Positions 1 through 25,926 of a stretch of DNA of 64,000 nt are shown piece by piece. How positions within the stretch are numbered: position 1 is the stretch's first letter; every line of letters starts with the position of its first letter. Position numbers and translations under genes: made by a program. The notes under the pieces were generated by a model. That model did not search any database, was not told the DNA's origin, and saw only the letters and a list, made by a program, of their open reading frames with translations. Origin of the DNA: Paragordius varius (taxonomy: Eukaryota > Nematomorpha); assembly GCA_964247055.1 (NCBI GenBank), contig OZ176054.1, positions 5,270,001-5,334,000 on the forward strand, written 5' to 3'.

Positions 1-108
1 AGAAATATAATCTTATGGCATAGCGTATTATTTTTTCAGTATTGTAAACGTATTTCATTCTTAAAAAACATATGAATTATTTTAGGGTGAATTTGAACTT
101 AAATGGTA
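1..108. repeat. Right half of a foldback element (TACCATTT family), cut by window edge
   Basis: The segment ends with the motif GGGTGAATTTGAAC followed by AAATGGTA, the same terminus as the elements at 19354-19588 and 63577-63944. It also shares their interior (a stretch reading tagcgtattattttttcag). The left half would lie outside the window. Confidence 0.6.
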
Positions 109-400
109 TATTTAATAAGTTAGATATTAATACAAACTAAAAAATATGCTTATAGCTTAGGCTCATTTTTAAATATTTTTAGAAAGATGTAAATTTTAAA
201 AACTCATTAACCTTTTGTAGCCATTAATTATTCTATTTTGTAACGTCAATAAAACAAGCAAATATATTATGTATAAAAAAATTAATAATTATCTTTATAA
301 AGAATTCAGAAATATTATTAGCAGCATATTCGTATTTATTGATTTTAAAATCAGCTGTTCATGAGTGTAGCTATGATGATTATTAATACGTTAGTTATTA

Positions 401-965
401 ACACTTGGATACAACACATCCATTTCAGTCCTTCGATTCAATTAGGGTAGTTGGATACCCCAGGCCTGTTTAAAATCAAATTCTTTAAAAAACATGGCAG
501 GAATCGAAACCTTGGCAAAATTTTTCACTTATATTACATTAATAAACCGAAATATATTAAAAAATTTAATTAAAAATACCTGATATTACTTATTTTCTAA
601 AACTGAAAGGTAAAAATTTAGTCAACGTGACATGTGTGCATTTGCTATATTTAAAAATAATGAAAAATAAATTATTATTTGTATTTCTATCAATGTTAGA
701 TGTAATTTAGATAAAAAATTAGCTTCTTCCCTTAAAATTAAAAGAAGACAATATTTTGTAAAAATTTTAAATAAAAATGGCGTCGAAGTAGTTTGACATA
801 GAATTTTTTTTCAAACCAAATTTTATTTAGACATTTTCGCATATTCATATAATTTTTATTAGGATAAAAGCATAAATTTAAATTGCCGTTTCCTTCAATA
901 GTTTTTTACAAATCTTAACTTTAATTTAGTCTGGGGTGTTTAGATACCAATTTGAATCGAAGTGT
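401..965 (+). repeat. TA-flanked MITE, family A, copy 1
   Basis: About 565 bp, flanked by TA on both sides (399-400 and 966-967). Ends are ACACTT...AAGTGT. Inside each end lies GATTCAAATTGGGGTA followed by a short spacer and TACCCCAG, so each terminus can form a hairpin on a GGGGTA/TACCCC stem. No coding capacity. TA duplication and size point to a mariner-type non-autonomous element (inference). Confidence 0.75.
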
Positions 966-1123
966 TAAAAAAGAGTACAATAACAATGTTTGAGAGTTAT
1001 TTAAAAAAGAAGTATCTAAGATATGTGGTTCAAAACTACCAAAAAAATTAAATCGTAAATAAGTAAATGCATAAATAATAATAAAATGCACATCAACTCC
1101 AGATAGTTTATTATTTCACTTTA

Positions 1124-1662
1124 ACACTTGGATACAACAAATCATTTTAGTCCTTCGATTCAAATTGGGGTAGTAAAATACCCCAGGCCTGTTTTAAATT
1201 AAATTCTATATAAAATGTGGAAGGAATCTACATGACAAAATTTTGCACTTATATAACATTAATAAACTGAAATATATAAAAAAATTTATTCAAAAAGATA
1301 TAACTTATTTTAAGCTAAAACCGAAAGGTAAAAATGTCAACGTGACACGTGAATGGTAAAATTGAAAAATAATACAAAATGAACGGCTTCTTCTATTTCT
1401 ATCAATTTTAGATGGAATTTAAATAAAAAATTAGCTTTCATTTTACACTTAAAATTAAAAGAAGGCGATATTTTGCAAAATATAAATAGCGTCGAAGTAG
1501 TTTGACATGGAACTTTTTTTCAAAAAAAAATTTTATTATTTATAAAATTTTTATTAGGATAGAAGCATAAGTTTAAATTGGATCCGTTTCCTTCAGTAGT
1601 TTTTAAAAATTCTAACTCAAATTTAGTCTGGGGTATTTAGATGCCCCAATTTGAATCGAATT
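1124..1662 (+). repeat. TA-flanked MITE, family A, copy 2
   Basis: Same family and orientation as the copy at 401-965. TA precedes it at 1122-1123. The right end keeps CCCCAATTTGAATCGAA but the final AAGTGT is eroded. Confidence 0.7.
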
Positions 1663-1696
1663 ATTAATTATGATTGAGGAAACTAGTGACACTAGA

Positions 1697-2140
1697 GTTT
1701 ACTTAAATTTATAAAAAAACTACTAAAGGATTTCAATTCAAATTTACACTTCTATCTCTGTAAAATTATATAAGCCATAATATATAGATGAAATTTATTT
1801 ATGAGAAACTTATATCAATCAATTTCGGAAGTTATCGTGCTTTTTTTCTGACACTAAAATTTAAATTAATTTCTATTACATCACATCATAATTTTTATCT
1901 GAAAAAAGGTTTATTTGGAATTACTTTTATGTTTAGCTGATGGACAATGTTTGTTAGCTAAATTTCAACCTCTTTATCCATAAAATAAGAAGTATCAAGT
2001 TTTTGATAATAATATTTTCTTATCGGTATATAAATTTTATACATATGCATTTTACAATCGCTTTAATTAATCAATATAATATTTATTTTACAGCGGCTCT
2101 TACCGACGACCTTAATTTGAATCGAAGAACTGTAATAATA
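1697..2140 (-). repeat. Old divergent copy of MITE family A
   Basis: Reads as the reverse-orientation interior of the family (aaactactaaaggatttcaa near the left, then a taccttt-like and agtatcaag stretch, ending near AATTTGAATCGAAGAACTGT). More diverged than its neighbours and without clean termini. Confidence 0.5.
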
Positions 2141-2224
2141 AAAAGATAAGCGTTTAAGGCATGTTTTTTGTTATATTTAATAATATGTTTTTTTATTTTT
2201 TAAGTATCGTTTTCCAATAATTTA

Positions 2225-2802
2225 ACACTTCGATTCAAATTGGGGTATGTAAATACCCCAGACTAAATTTAAATTAAAATTTTTAAAAAACTACTGAAGG
2301 AAACGGTCCCAATTTAAATTTATGCTTCTATCCTGATTATTATTATATAATATGCCAAAATATCTTGAAAAAATTTTGTTTTGAAAAAAAAGTTCCATCT
2401 CAAACTACTTCGACGCCATTTTTATTTTACATAAATTTTGCAAAATATCGTCTTCATTTAATTTGTAAAACTTAAGCTTATTTTTTATATAAATTACATC
2501 TAACATTGATAGAAATAGAAAAAGCGGTTTATTTTGTATTATTTTTAAATTTTACAATTTGACACATGTCACGTTGACTAAATTTTTACCTTTCAGTTTT
2601 AGCTCAAAATAAGTAATATCAAGTATTTTTGAATAAAATTTTTTATATAATTCGGTTTTTTAATGTTATATAAGTGCAAAATTTTGCCATGGTTTCGATT
2701 GCTTCCATACTTTGTAAAGTATTTGATTTTAAACAGGCCTGGGGTATCCAACTACCCCAATTTGAATCGAAGGACTAAAATGACTGTGTTGTATCCAAGT
2801 GT
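2225..2802 (-). repeat. TA-flanked MITE, family A, copy 4 (reverse orientation)
   Basis: 578 bp with TA at 2223-2224 and 2803-2804. Termini ACACTTCGATTCAAATTGGG and the complement of the GGATACAAC-containing end. It ends only 73 bp upstream of the HS3ST start codon, so it probably supplies part of that promoter or 5' UTR (inference). Confidence 0.75.
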
Positions 2803-2875
2803 TAATATCCTATTTTATGTAAATTTAATTCTATAAAACGCAAAAAATCATAGTTTAATCAGCTGAAAACTCTTC

Positions 2876-3807
2876 ATGATATTTAAATTCAAAATTTTGA
2901 GCAAAACCGCTTTTGTAAATATTTTTTTATGCCTTGTTTTCATAAATGCTATAATAATCTCCAAATATTTAATATTAAAGTATAATCAAAATCATTATCC
3001 CATTGCTATAATAATTGGTGTAAAAAAGTGTGGCACTAGAGCTTTATTACATTATCTTAAATTTCATTCATTTATTATAACCATAGATTATGAAGTACAT
3101 TTTTTTGATAGATATTACAACTATAAACTTGGAATTAATTGGTACAAGTATATTTTAATATTAAATTTAGACGTCAATTACCCGATATCTCAACTAATAA
3201 TGTTTTAGTTGAAAAGACACCTAGTTATTATACTTCTAGCCATGTTCCATCACGGATATATTCGTTTAATCCAAATGTTAAATTAATATGTGTTTTAAGA
3301 GACCCAGTATTATGCGCGATTTCCGAATACTCTCAAATTATTACCAAACAACAAAACCTAAAATATATTAAAAAATTTGAAGAATATGTTTTTTTGCCTT
3401 CAAATAAATCTATTAATGCTAATTGGACTGGAATTTCAACGGGTCTTTATATAAATCATTTAGAAAATTGGCTAAAGTACTTCGATATTTCCAAATTTTT
3501 ATTTATCAATAGCCAAATGATGATACATAATCCCAGAAGTGTCATTTCCAAGATTGAAAATTTTTTGCATTTACCGAAAATATCGGATCAATTCGAATTC
3601 GAAAATAATTCCTTAAACAAATTTCCATGTATTAAACGGAATCCAAAATTATTTAAAACGCTAGTAATGAAAAAACTTTGTTTGGGTAGCTTAAAAAGCC
3701 GATATCCACCAAATATTTCTATGAGTATCATTCAAACATTAAAAAATTTTTATCAACCTTATAACATCAAGCTTTTTTCAAAGCTAAACCAAACATTTGA
3801 CTGGTAA
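2876..3807 (+). CDS. HS3ST: Heparan sulfate 3-O-sulfotransferase-like protein (two exons)
   Basis: Golgi enzyme that moves a sulfate from PAPS to the 3-O position of glucosamine in heparan sulfate. Exons 2876-3147 and 3171-3807 give about 302 residues, near the roughly 310 of short animal HS3STs. Residues 13-30 form a signal anchor, as expected for a type II Golgi protein. The 5'-phosphosulfate loop is GVKKCGTRALLHYL (about 47-60), followed by the family block EVHFFDRYY with the catalytic glutamate. After the junction come EKTPSYY, the 3'-phosphate-binding stretch CVLRDPVLCAISEY and HLENWL. The cysteine pair FPC...CLG is kept. The two halves lie in different frames. A 23-nt intron (3148-3170, GTATAT...TTTAG) rejoins them with exactly the spacing seen in human HS3ST between WY and EKTPSYF, so I read it as a mini-intron and not a frameshift. 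Subfamily cannot be fixed by eye. Confidence 0.88.
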
Positions 3808-4792
3808 TATCATAGGCTAGTTATGTGTGTCTGATCTCAAAAATTATATTTATTAATACTCAAAATAAATAAATTTTTATAATGAGTCTTGTTGGAATCT
3901 CTTTGCTTTATATGTTTACCTTTTCTATAATAGATAAGGAAAAAAAATTAAAGTTTTACTATACCTCTCATTTATTAGTATGTACTCAACCTTAATCTGT
4001 AAAGTTCGCTGTTCTCAGCATCTTCAATTCTTAACATCTATAAGTTTTTTATACTTTCATTTATTGGCATGTGTCGTTAGCCTCAACTTTGGTTTATTGA
4101 AGAGTTGTCTCAAAAGGAATCTCTCTTGTTATTGTTTACTCCATAACATATCTAATTTGTGTTGCGCTAGATCCAATTGAATTGTCTGCGGTTATGTCTT
4201 GACCTACCCGCTTTTAGTGCAGTGTCGACTTTGTAATGTAACATTGTTTTTAGTATGTTCGACGGTTCTCCACGATGCATGTGACCCGTTAATCATAAGT
4301 TACCCATTTGAATCTCATAGACCATTGATTTTATTTGTAGCTCTGTGTGGCTGTCAAAGTTTATTGTGTAATTCAACTTCTTGGGATTGTGCAAATACAA
4401 GTTGTATTAAAAAGTTTACATTCGTATCAAGGTGTATCAAGAAAAGAGTGTAGCAGACCCACGTCGCCACTGTCCACAAAAGACGTCCCTTGCTGCCCTT
4501 CCATACACCAGTCAATGGTGGTTCAGTGACAGCCGTCTACTTGCGTCGGGGGTCGGGTTGACTTCTAGGGATATAATGATAAGTTTATATAAAGATATGT
4601 ATTTAATAAAGTGAAGATATATTTGGCATTAACAGGTAAAATAAATCCAATCGACTATATCCTATATATTTATACAAATGTTTAATAGATTTAATATTCT
4701 TTAAAATATAACGTATGGATATTCTAGCTTAATTCAACCGAATGCATATTTATTATACTGTAAAAGTATTTTTCTTGTTTAATACGATTTTA
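3808..4792. other. Intergenic, no gene recognised
   Basis: Short overlapping open frames between 3980 and 4614 show no family resemblance. The piece 4440-4560 is richer in GC than its surroundings and could be a fragment of an old mobile element, but I see no ends or conserved domain. Confidence 0.4.
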
Positions 4793-4965
4793 CAGTAGCG
4801 TATGGAATAAAAGATTGTTAGTGCAAAATAGAATAAAAAGATGTTTTTTTTAAAAAAACAATCCTAGTTGTAAATACACATATGTATAATGTCCCCTTGT
4901 TTTTTTAAAAAAAACAATTTTTTATTCTATTTTGCACTAACAATCTTTTACTCCATACGCTACTG
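4793..4965. repeat. 173-bp palindromic MITE with TA duplication
   Basis: Near-perfect inverted repeats of about 48 bp start CAGTAGCGTATGGA and end with the complement TCCATACGCTACTG. TA flanks both sides (4791-4792 and 4966-4967). No coding content. Mariner-like by target duplication. Confidence 0.8.
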
Positions 4966-4967
4966 TA

Positions 4968-6344
4968 TAAACCAATATTTAACTTTTGCTAGTGGTATGT
5001 ATTTTCGTTTTTAATCCATGTTTTTTTTATAGTCTATAAATTCCAGTTGGTATTCATAAAGTGTCTGATATTTAAATCAATTTCTCCTTTTTTATGTAAA
5101 TCTAACATTTATAGACCAATAAATTAAATTTTCTTTGATCAATGTCTTAATTAAAACAATTTTTTCCCTTTGTAAAGTCTTCTTAAGATACCGCATTCGT
5201 TATCTTTAATCTATAAATTCCAGTTGTTATTTGCCTTTATAATAGATCTAAAATTCCGCATTATAAATCTCTTTAATTTTTACAAGCAAATTAACACTAG
5301 CAAATGGTTAAGATTTATCATATTTTTTTTTAATGACTTTTTTCATTATAAATAATAAATGTGTAAAATCTAACAGTAGCAAATGGTTAAAATTTAACAA
5401 ACTTTTTAATAGCTATTTTTTAAAAAATAATAAATGTGTAAAATCTAAAAGACATTTAAAATAAAGTAAAATATAAAAATGCTTATCTCTAAGTTACGCA
5501 TGGAAGTTCCAAAGGGACTACGTTCTGCTTGGTCGTAGCAACGAAACGAAACTTTCCCGTGCCTGTGTCAGTCTTTCCTCCTATGCGACTACAGCGGCAC
5601 GCCCCACAGCGCTCCTATAATTATGCTAAAAAGCAAAGGCATACAAATGGGGAGCCTAAGTGAGTGCATATAGAGTGACACCTTAGACGAAGCGGTACAC
5701 ATCCCGCTAAGCTATAGACTATCCGGGAAAGATCGTTACATCAGCGTCATGCGGTCGTCCAACCAATACTGGCATGCAATACATTCCCTTGCGTGTTTGT
5801 TGAGAATTTTTTAGTCATAGTATTACCATTATTATAAAGTTATCTCATTTTAGGCAAAGAATTACAAGACAATGTTCGTAAGTCCCAGTAAAAACATAAT
5901 TTTCATTCAATAAGCGTTCTTGTAGATAAAGTGTGATTAGGATTATCATCTCTTATAAATAGTGCATAAAGAGCCAAAAACTCGTTTTCCAATTTTCAGC
6001 GAATAAAAGTATATAGTCTGGTTGTGATTCATAAATCCAAAAGTAACCGAATAAGATATCCAGGCGAAGAAGACAATTCCGCATATAAATATACCAAGAA
6101 TATTTCAAAACTTTTTCGCAAATTGTTTGTAGGATCGGTATGATTAATGTAATGTTATAACCAACATACAAAGATAAATTTACACATGGAATACAAGCTT
6201 GTTGATGAGACAATTTTATCACTCGCTAAGAGCAATTTTCGCATCTAACTCCAACACGCTTTGTGAACCCATTCACAAAAATGTGTTAACCGAATCGACC
6301 GCGCATTAAATAAAATATAGATTCTTTTTAATTAAAAAGTTAAA
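4968..6344. other. Intergenic, with a GC-richer patch at about 5505-5790
   Basis: Mostly AT-rich. About 5505-5790 has clearly higher GC. On the reverse strand it contains TAGCTTAGCGGG, which resembles a pol III A box, but I could not find a matching B box or fold a tRNA. No downstream ELAV exon is visible here on the reverse strand. Confidence 0.4.
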
Positions 6345-6347
6345 TCA

Positions 6348-7480
<1,133 letters not shown>

Positions 7481-7560
7481 TAACATCGCGGATGCCAATA
7501 TGTGTACATTATTAACCTTTTTAAAACTTTCATGCAGTAATTCTCATACTCTTACTTGCC

Positions 7561-9266
7561 CATGCGATTTAAGTTTTTTTGCCACAAAACCTTGATTAAT
7601 AGATTTATTAAGCTACATCTTATAATATATTACCTTCAACTTTATTCTCGTAATCACACTCATATACTTAAAATATTTCATACTAGGTTTGTCTGAATCA
7701 CAGCACTATTTGAATTGTCTTTAATTTTGCCACAGACAATAATTTACAAAACCAATAGCATAGGGATGTTCAACCCAATCGCTTCTTGGGCGTATTTTCT
7801 ACCCTATAACTTTGGCGGGTCTCATTAAAAAACCAAAGGATATTCAATACGACTGTATAAAAAAATACGATAACGATATATCTACTAATAATATTTCGTC
7901 AACAAAATTTGGATTTAAAATCGCCTAAAATCAAAACGTTAGATTATCTCAATAAAAACCTAAATCCAGTAATATTTACGGGTTTGTAAAAAAGTGAAAG
8001 AACGATAAAATTATAAGAACTCATAGTAATTTAGGATATCCAATTTAAGCGTAAAATGCTGTATATATATTAATAAATAATTAACAGCCTTAAAGCCAGA
8101 AAATATATGCGGCCATATACGACCATCGCAAAAATACGGGGTACACCTTCGCACCAGCATCCATTGTAGCTCAAGTTGAAAAATTATCCGACAGCTTTTG
8201 GTGTCTTGTTCCATCTATTAAAATAGTGAAAACTAATTAACTGAAGGAGCTAACAATGTAACCAAAGCGCTATTAAAAGCAACAGATTAATTTAAGGTTT
8301 ATAGCGTAAAAAAGAGTAAAAAAACCGCATTCTATACATTTCATATATCTTACCATATTTTATGATTATTTTTATAATTTATTTCAATTTTATTTTATCA
8401 ATATCATTTTATCTCTTTTTAGTCATTCATTAAAAAAGATACTACAATGCATCAAAAATTTTGCATATAGTTCAATTTTTAAATTTTATATTTATATGAG
8501 GATTACATATTACTGGAGGGAGTAACCCTAACTGCCTCCTATAACCTCAGACGAGTCGCGATTCGTTTTTCCGGTTCCGGCTCAAAGTGCTGTTTTTAAT
8601 AAAAAAAAGTTTTAGCAGCGTTAGCATCTAAAAAATTTTTTAAAATAATAATAAATATCTATGAAATACTTAAAAATTGCAAGAAAGTTTATCAGGATTC
8701 CTATATTCTTTTTTTATTACGAGTAATTTGTGATCATTTTGTGGTAATTGCTCCATAATTGCAAAATTCGCCATGCCCCATACGTCTATTCAAAGAATGC
8801 CAGCCTAATTTGGAAAGAGCAAAAAAGTTTACGACTTTGTAGTCCACAACTAAAAATTAAAATCTTTTAAAAATATTATTTTTCTTTTTATATGTATTTT
8901 ATGATATATTTTAGTGATTAGGAATGAAGCTTTTCACTTTCACTAAAAAAATTATTAAAAAATGTGCGAAAATTTTGTGCTTTTTTGATATGGATCACTT
9001 ACCACAAAAGAGTTCTAATAATTCCTAAAGGCAAACATATTTCCATCAGAATTAATTAATCTTGGTATTTTTTTACCTCTGATTTTATACATTGTGTTAT
9101 GCGTCTTTAAGGTTAAAGAAGGCATTTAATATATATTTATATAATTTAATTTTAAATTACCCAGGAATATAAACTACACAAAGGTCATGAAAAGTTATTA
9201 ATGATATCACCGATCGCTCATAAAATTATTAGTCACATTTTTGTCATTCACTCACAAAACAATTTG
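7561..9266. other. Intergenic region upstream of DHX8
   Basis: AT-rich, no convincing gene. About 8500-8600 has a GC-richer patch with no recognised identity. Stretches around 8700-9010 (TTTTGTGGTAATTG and its reverse form TTACCACAAAAG) resemble the dispersed repeat found at 32640, 47225 and 52640. The DHX8 promoter should lie within the last few hundred bases. Confidence 0.4.
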
Positions 9267-21684
<12,418 letters not shown>

Positions 21685-22798
21685 ATACATATTTATTATA
21701 AATTTTAGATTAATAAATTAATGATTATTATAGCTTTTAATCGATATATGTTTATTTTGAAAAAAACGCGTGTTTTTTTAAGAGAAATATTATTGGCACA
21801 AAAAACCCTTGAGAGTCTATAATCATCATATAAATTTATGTTTTAAATTGTATAACCTTATCCAATAACTAAATCAAAGCTTTTAAAATAAACTAGTTTA
21901 GTTTCCCTAATATGGAAGTTTAGTTATTTTATCATAAAGTATTATTAATTTTGACCTGTAAGTTTAACCTTAGGTAATGTAAAAAAAACTATTAGAGAAC
22001 ATATCGAGTATTTGATCAATTTGGGTTTTTTAGCCAAGTATTTTAGTGTTTAAATTGAACCATGAAAAAAAACATAGAATTTCATAAAATTAACTTTTAC
22101 CACCGCCAATATAAATATATATTTATTGGAAACATATATTATGACATCATATATGTATGAAGGAAGGAACGTAGATAAGGCCAAAAAAATTGCAAAGCGT
22201 TATTTCATTGTAGGAAAAAAAACTAAATTCATTTTTTGTTTTTTGGGTAACCACATTCAGGGCACATGCCATGAGGAAATAACGCCATAATTTTGTTGTC
22301 TAAAAATTTTAAAGATGAAATAATACTGTTTGGCGTAGAGTTATTGGTAAAGTTTGAAGCGAGTTTGATAGCAGTTCGTACACCGGTTTGCGTGTGTCGA
22401 CTAGAATAAAAAATGAGAATATATATGGTAAGAGTAATAAAAATTGCATTAAATTGAATTGGGACATTTAATTATTTTAGTAGGAGAGTGTAATGTTAGG
22501 GTTAAATAGAGACACCCTATTTCATAAAACAACATGGCTAAATTTGGACTTTTTTACATTTATAAATCAATTTAAAAACAATTTTTTTTGCATGCCAATT
22601 TAGGAACTCAACGCTGACAGATTAGAGACAGATAATCGTTAGCAAGAAAAAATTATGTTAAATACTATTATATAAAATGCATAGTAAGATAACGTTCTTT
22701 TTTTGTTTAATTCCTTCTAATTTAAAAGCGTCTAATACAATGGTTAATGTGGTCAAAAATATAAACAATATAATTCAATATATATCTGAATTCCGAAT
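21685..22798. other. Intergenic between convergent DHX8 and CCDC6
   Basis: AT-rich 1.1 kb holding the 3' UTRs of both genes. AATAAA-like signals are common but none can be singled out. No other feature recognised. Confidence 0.5.
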
Positions 22799-24636
22799 TC
22801 AGTAAAGTTGATGCACAATGTTTTTTAAAAAATGAAATTTATTAATTTTAATCGATTTGGACATTGAGTAATAAATGATAGGTTTCAAAAAATACTTTTC
22901 ATCATCCCCGTCAAAACTGCTTTCACTTTCAGACAATATATGTTTTATGCTTTGGCTTTCAATACATTTGTTTTGAATGGCATGATTTTGTTGTTTTAAA
23001 CTATTTTCCAATTTAGTTTTTTCAACATCTGAAACAGTTTACAAAAAATATAAAAAATGAAAGTTGGCCCAAAAAAGCTATAATTAAGAAGGCAAAATAA
23101 TATAGAAGCAAAATAATTAGTAAAAAATTCGAAATATAATTTTGATAAAAAAATATACGATTTTTTTGAGTAATTAGCAATTGCTTTTTCAATGTTGCAA
23201 TTTCGGATTTTAATTGTTGCACATGTTGAGATAGGTGTGAAGTTTCCTTTTTCTCACAAAGTAAATGATTAGGAATATTTTCGGAGATCGGATGATCTAG
23301 TTGAGATTGCAGCATCCTATAATATATTCATTAAAAAATGCAAATAAGAACCTCGTTGGTTAATAAAATAATTTTCATCTAAAAAAATTTATATTTCAAG
23401 CGCAATTAAAAATATAAATCAACATAAATATTAAATTATAAATCAGTTATAATATTAAACGGCAAATTTGGATTTTAAGAAATTTCTACACTTAATTATT
23501 TTAGAACGATTCAAAATCAGATCTAAAAAGATCTATTGTAGGCCACATTGATTATGCATATCTAACCCAAGCTCATTATTTTAAAATATTTAAAACTAAT
23601 CCAAAACTTGCCGCTAAATATTTTTTAATTTTTGTTATATCGCTAAAGCAACAATATAAAAAAGTTAAGTTGTGGGTTTTTAGTTCTTAAAAACAATCAA
23701 ATAAAATATGGAAATTATAAAAGTGAATATCAATATTAATTGGCGGTTTTAAAATAAAAACGCAAAATATTGTTAGCAATTATATTGTAAACAGTCAAAA
23801 AGGGAGTTAATTTATAAAATTTAAATTAAATAATAGTACAGGGATACATTTTATATTTACGTAATGTGGATTAAAGATTTTATAAATAAGATAAGTAATC
23901 TTTTATCAAAACATGAACATGATTTCTCATTTGTTATAATAAAATATAACCGTTTTTCTTCTTCAAGCTTTTGCATGCGCTTCCAAAGTTTGTTGACAAG
24001 TGCTTCTTGTTCTTGTTCCAAGGTATTTTCCAACTCAATTTTTTCTCTTCTTAACTGTACGGAAAATAATTCAAAACACAAAAACCTGTTCTAAACCGGC
24101 TTGTTTTGAAGATGTTTCAGCTTCGAGTTTTCGTATTTTTTTGAGGAGCTTATTTACTTGCAGTTCTTGTTCATGTTCCAAAGTTTTTTCCAATTCTACC
24201 TTTTCATATTTTAACTAAACATATTTTAGGAATTATATTACTTGAGTTAGTTTACGGGTTAAATCATTAGTTAAAAACTCTTCCTCTTGCTCATAATTAA
24301 CAGCTAATGACTCCTTTTCCTTTTTGAGTGATTGGATCTTTTTCAAAAGCATGTTACTAATGTATTCCTCCTCTTGTTCTGCTTTAGCTTGCTAGGTTTT
24401 ATTAAATAGATATATACTATGGTAACGCTAGCTTTTTTCAAGAGTTTATTTTCCTCAATTAGTTTGCGGCATTTTAATTTGTAAGTATCCAATTCGGTTT
24501 TAAGAACTTTACCTTCTTGATTCAAAGAATCAATTCGTTTTTGTAATTGCTCTTTGCTTGCTGGTATAAATGTCCTTAAATTTGATCCATCAAAAGAACT
24601 GCAATCACTTTCCAATTCGCTTGCGCTATCAACCAT
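22799..24636 (-). CDS. CCDC6: Coiled-coil domain-containing protein 6 (six exons)
   Basis: CCDC6 is a long coiled-coil protein linked to DNA-damage signalling in vertebrates. Exons on the reverse strand: 24636-24418, 24391-24242, 24214-24086, 24054-23951, 23316-23159, 23028-22799. All phases agree and give 329 residues. Matches to human CCDC6 are strong and in order: [12 protein letters not shown] (end of exon 1), [57 protein letters not shown], then [29 protein letters not shown] and the conserved [16 protein letters not shown]. Introns 1-3 are only 26, 27 and 31 nt (24392-24417, 24215-24241, 24055-24085); the next two are 634 and 130 nt. The protein stops about 28 residues after DDEKYF, so the proline-rich C-terminal region of the vertebrate protein (about 474 residues in total) is absent, unless a further exon was missed. 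Confidence 0.93.
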
Positions 24637-24847
24637 AAATTTTATATTAACATAGAAACAGCCTCTTTAGAAAATATTTTTTATCAGTAAAAGGGCTATT
24701 ATATTTTTAAAAATTGACTGTAATAATGAACCAAAAAAATTATTCAATATTTTTTAGGCAAAATATAAAATATTTCATCGCAAATCTTAATGACCAAAAT
24801 TTAGATGTTGCAATTATTATCAAAAAATTTAAAATGCTCTCGATTTA

Positions 24848-25924
24848 ACACTTCGATTTAAATTGTGGTATCTAAACTCCAGTCAATATTTAAGCTGATA
24901 TTTTTGAAAAACTACCGAAAGAAACGGTTCCAATTTAAATTTGTGCTTTTATCATAATATAAATTATAATAAGCCAAAATATCGAAATTAAATTTAATTA
25001 TTAAAAAAAAGTTCCGTACTGAGCCATTTTTTTATTCTTAGCCTAAAATATGGTTTGTTTTTTTAACACTTGGATACAACACCTTCGATTCAAACTGGGG
25101 TAGTTAAATACCCCAGGCCAAATTAAATAATTTAAAAAATATGGAATTTTTGAAGGCAAAAATCTGCACATTTATAACAATAATGAACCGGAATATATAA
25201 AAAATTTCATTTAAAAATACTTGATATTATTATTTTTAGGCAAAATCGCAAGGTAAAAATTTAGTTCACATGACATGTGTGCATTAGCTAAATTTAGAAA
25301 TAATACAAAACCACTTTTTCTGTTTTTCTATCTATGTTAATTGTGATTTACTTGAAGAATTAGCTTTCATTTTATCTTTAAAATCAAATAAACATGATAT
25401 TTGGCAAAAATGTTTTAAAATAAAAATGGCGTCCAAGTAGTTTGATATAGAACTTTTTTTCAAAAATTTTATTTAGATATTTCGGCTTATTTATATAATT
25501 TTATTTAAGAAGAAGCATTAATTTAAATTGGGACCGTTTCTTTCAGTGGTTTTTTAAACATTTCAACTTAAATATAGTCTGGGTATTTCCCAATTAGATA
25601 TGAATCGAAGTGTTACAATCACATTTAACATTGATTTAAAAAGAAAAAGTGGCATATTTTGCTTTATTTTTATATTGCTTATATCCACATATTATGTTAG
25701 ATAAATTTTTATCTTTGGGTTTTACCTCTGTGTGAGAAATATCAAGTATTTATGAATAATTTTTTTTTATATTTCGGTTCATTAATGTTATGTAAGTGCA
25801 AACATTTGCCATGGTTTGAATTTATTCCACATTTTTTGAAATATTTAATTTTAAACAAGCATGGGGTATCTAACTACTTCAATTTGAATCGAAGGACTGA
25901 AATGAATGTGTTGTATCTAAGTGT
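24848..25924 (-). repeat. MITE family A, reverse copy split by another copy of itself
   Basis: TA flanks at 24846-24847 and 25925-25926 enclose a reverse-oriented family A element in two parts (24848-25073 and 25616-25924). The break is exactly filled by the forward copy at 25076-25613. Order of sequence across the break is continuous when compared with the copy at 2225-2802. Confidence 0.8.
25076..25613 (+). repeat. MITE family A, forward copy nested in an older copy
   Basis: 538 bp with ACACTTGGATACAAC at its left and GAATCGAAGTGT at its right, TA on both sides (25074-25075 and 25614-25615). Inserted into the middle of the outer reverse copy. Confidence 0.8.
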
Positions 25925-25926
25925 TA

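Noticed and set aside
2876-3208. Frameshift pseudogene reading of HS3ST
   Set aside because: A 23-nt GT-AG segment at the break restores the exact family spacing, and six other genes show the same kind of mini-intron.
3980-4614. Four overlapping open frames of 60-84 codons
   Set aside because: Cysteine- and leucine-rich translations with no domain, no consistent start and mutual overlap in different frames. Probably chance frames in a GC-richer patch.
5660-5760. tRNA gene on the reverse strand (TAGCTTAGCGGG looks like an A box)
   Set aside because: No B box, T arm or acceptor pairing could be found.
5953-6222. Reverse-strand frame of 89 codons downstream of ELAV as its next exon
   Set aside because: Its translation does not contain the expected RRM2 completion (GVGFIRF-like) or any other domain.
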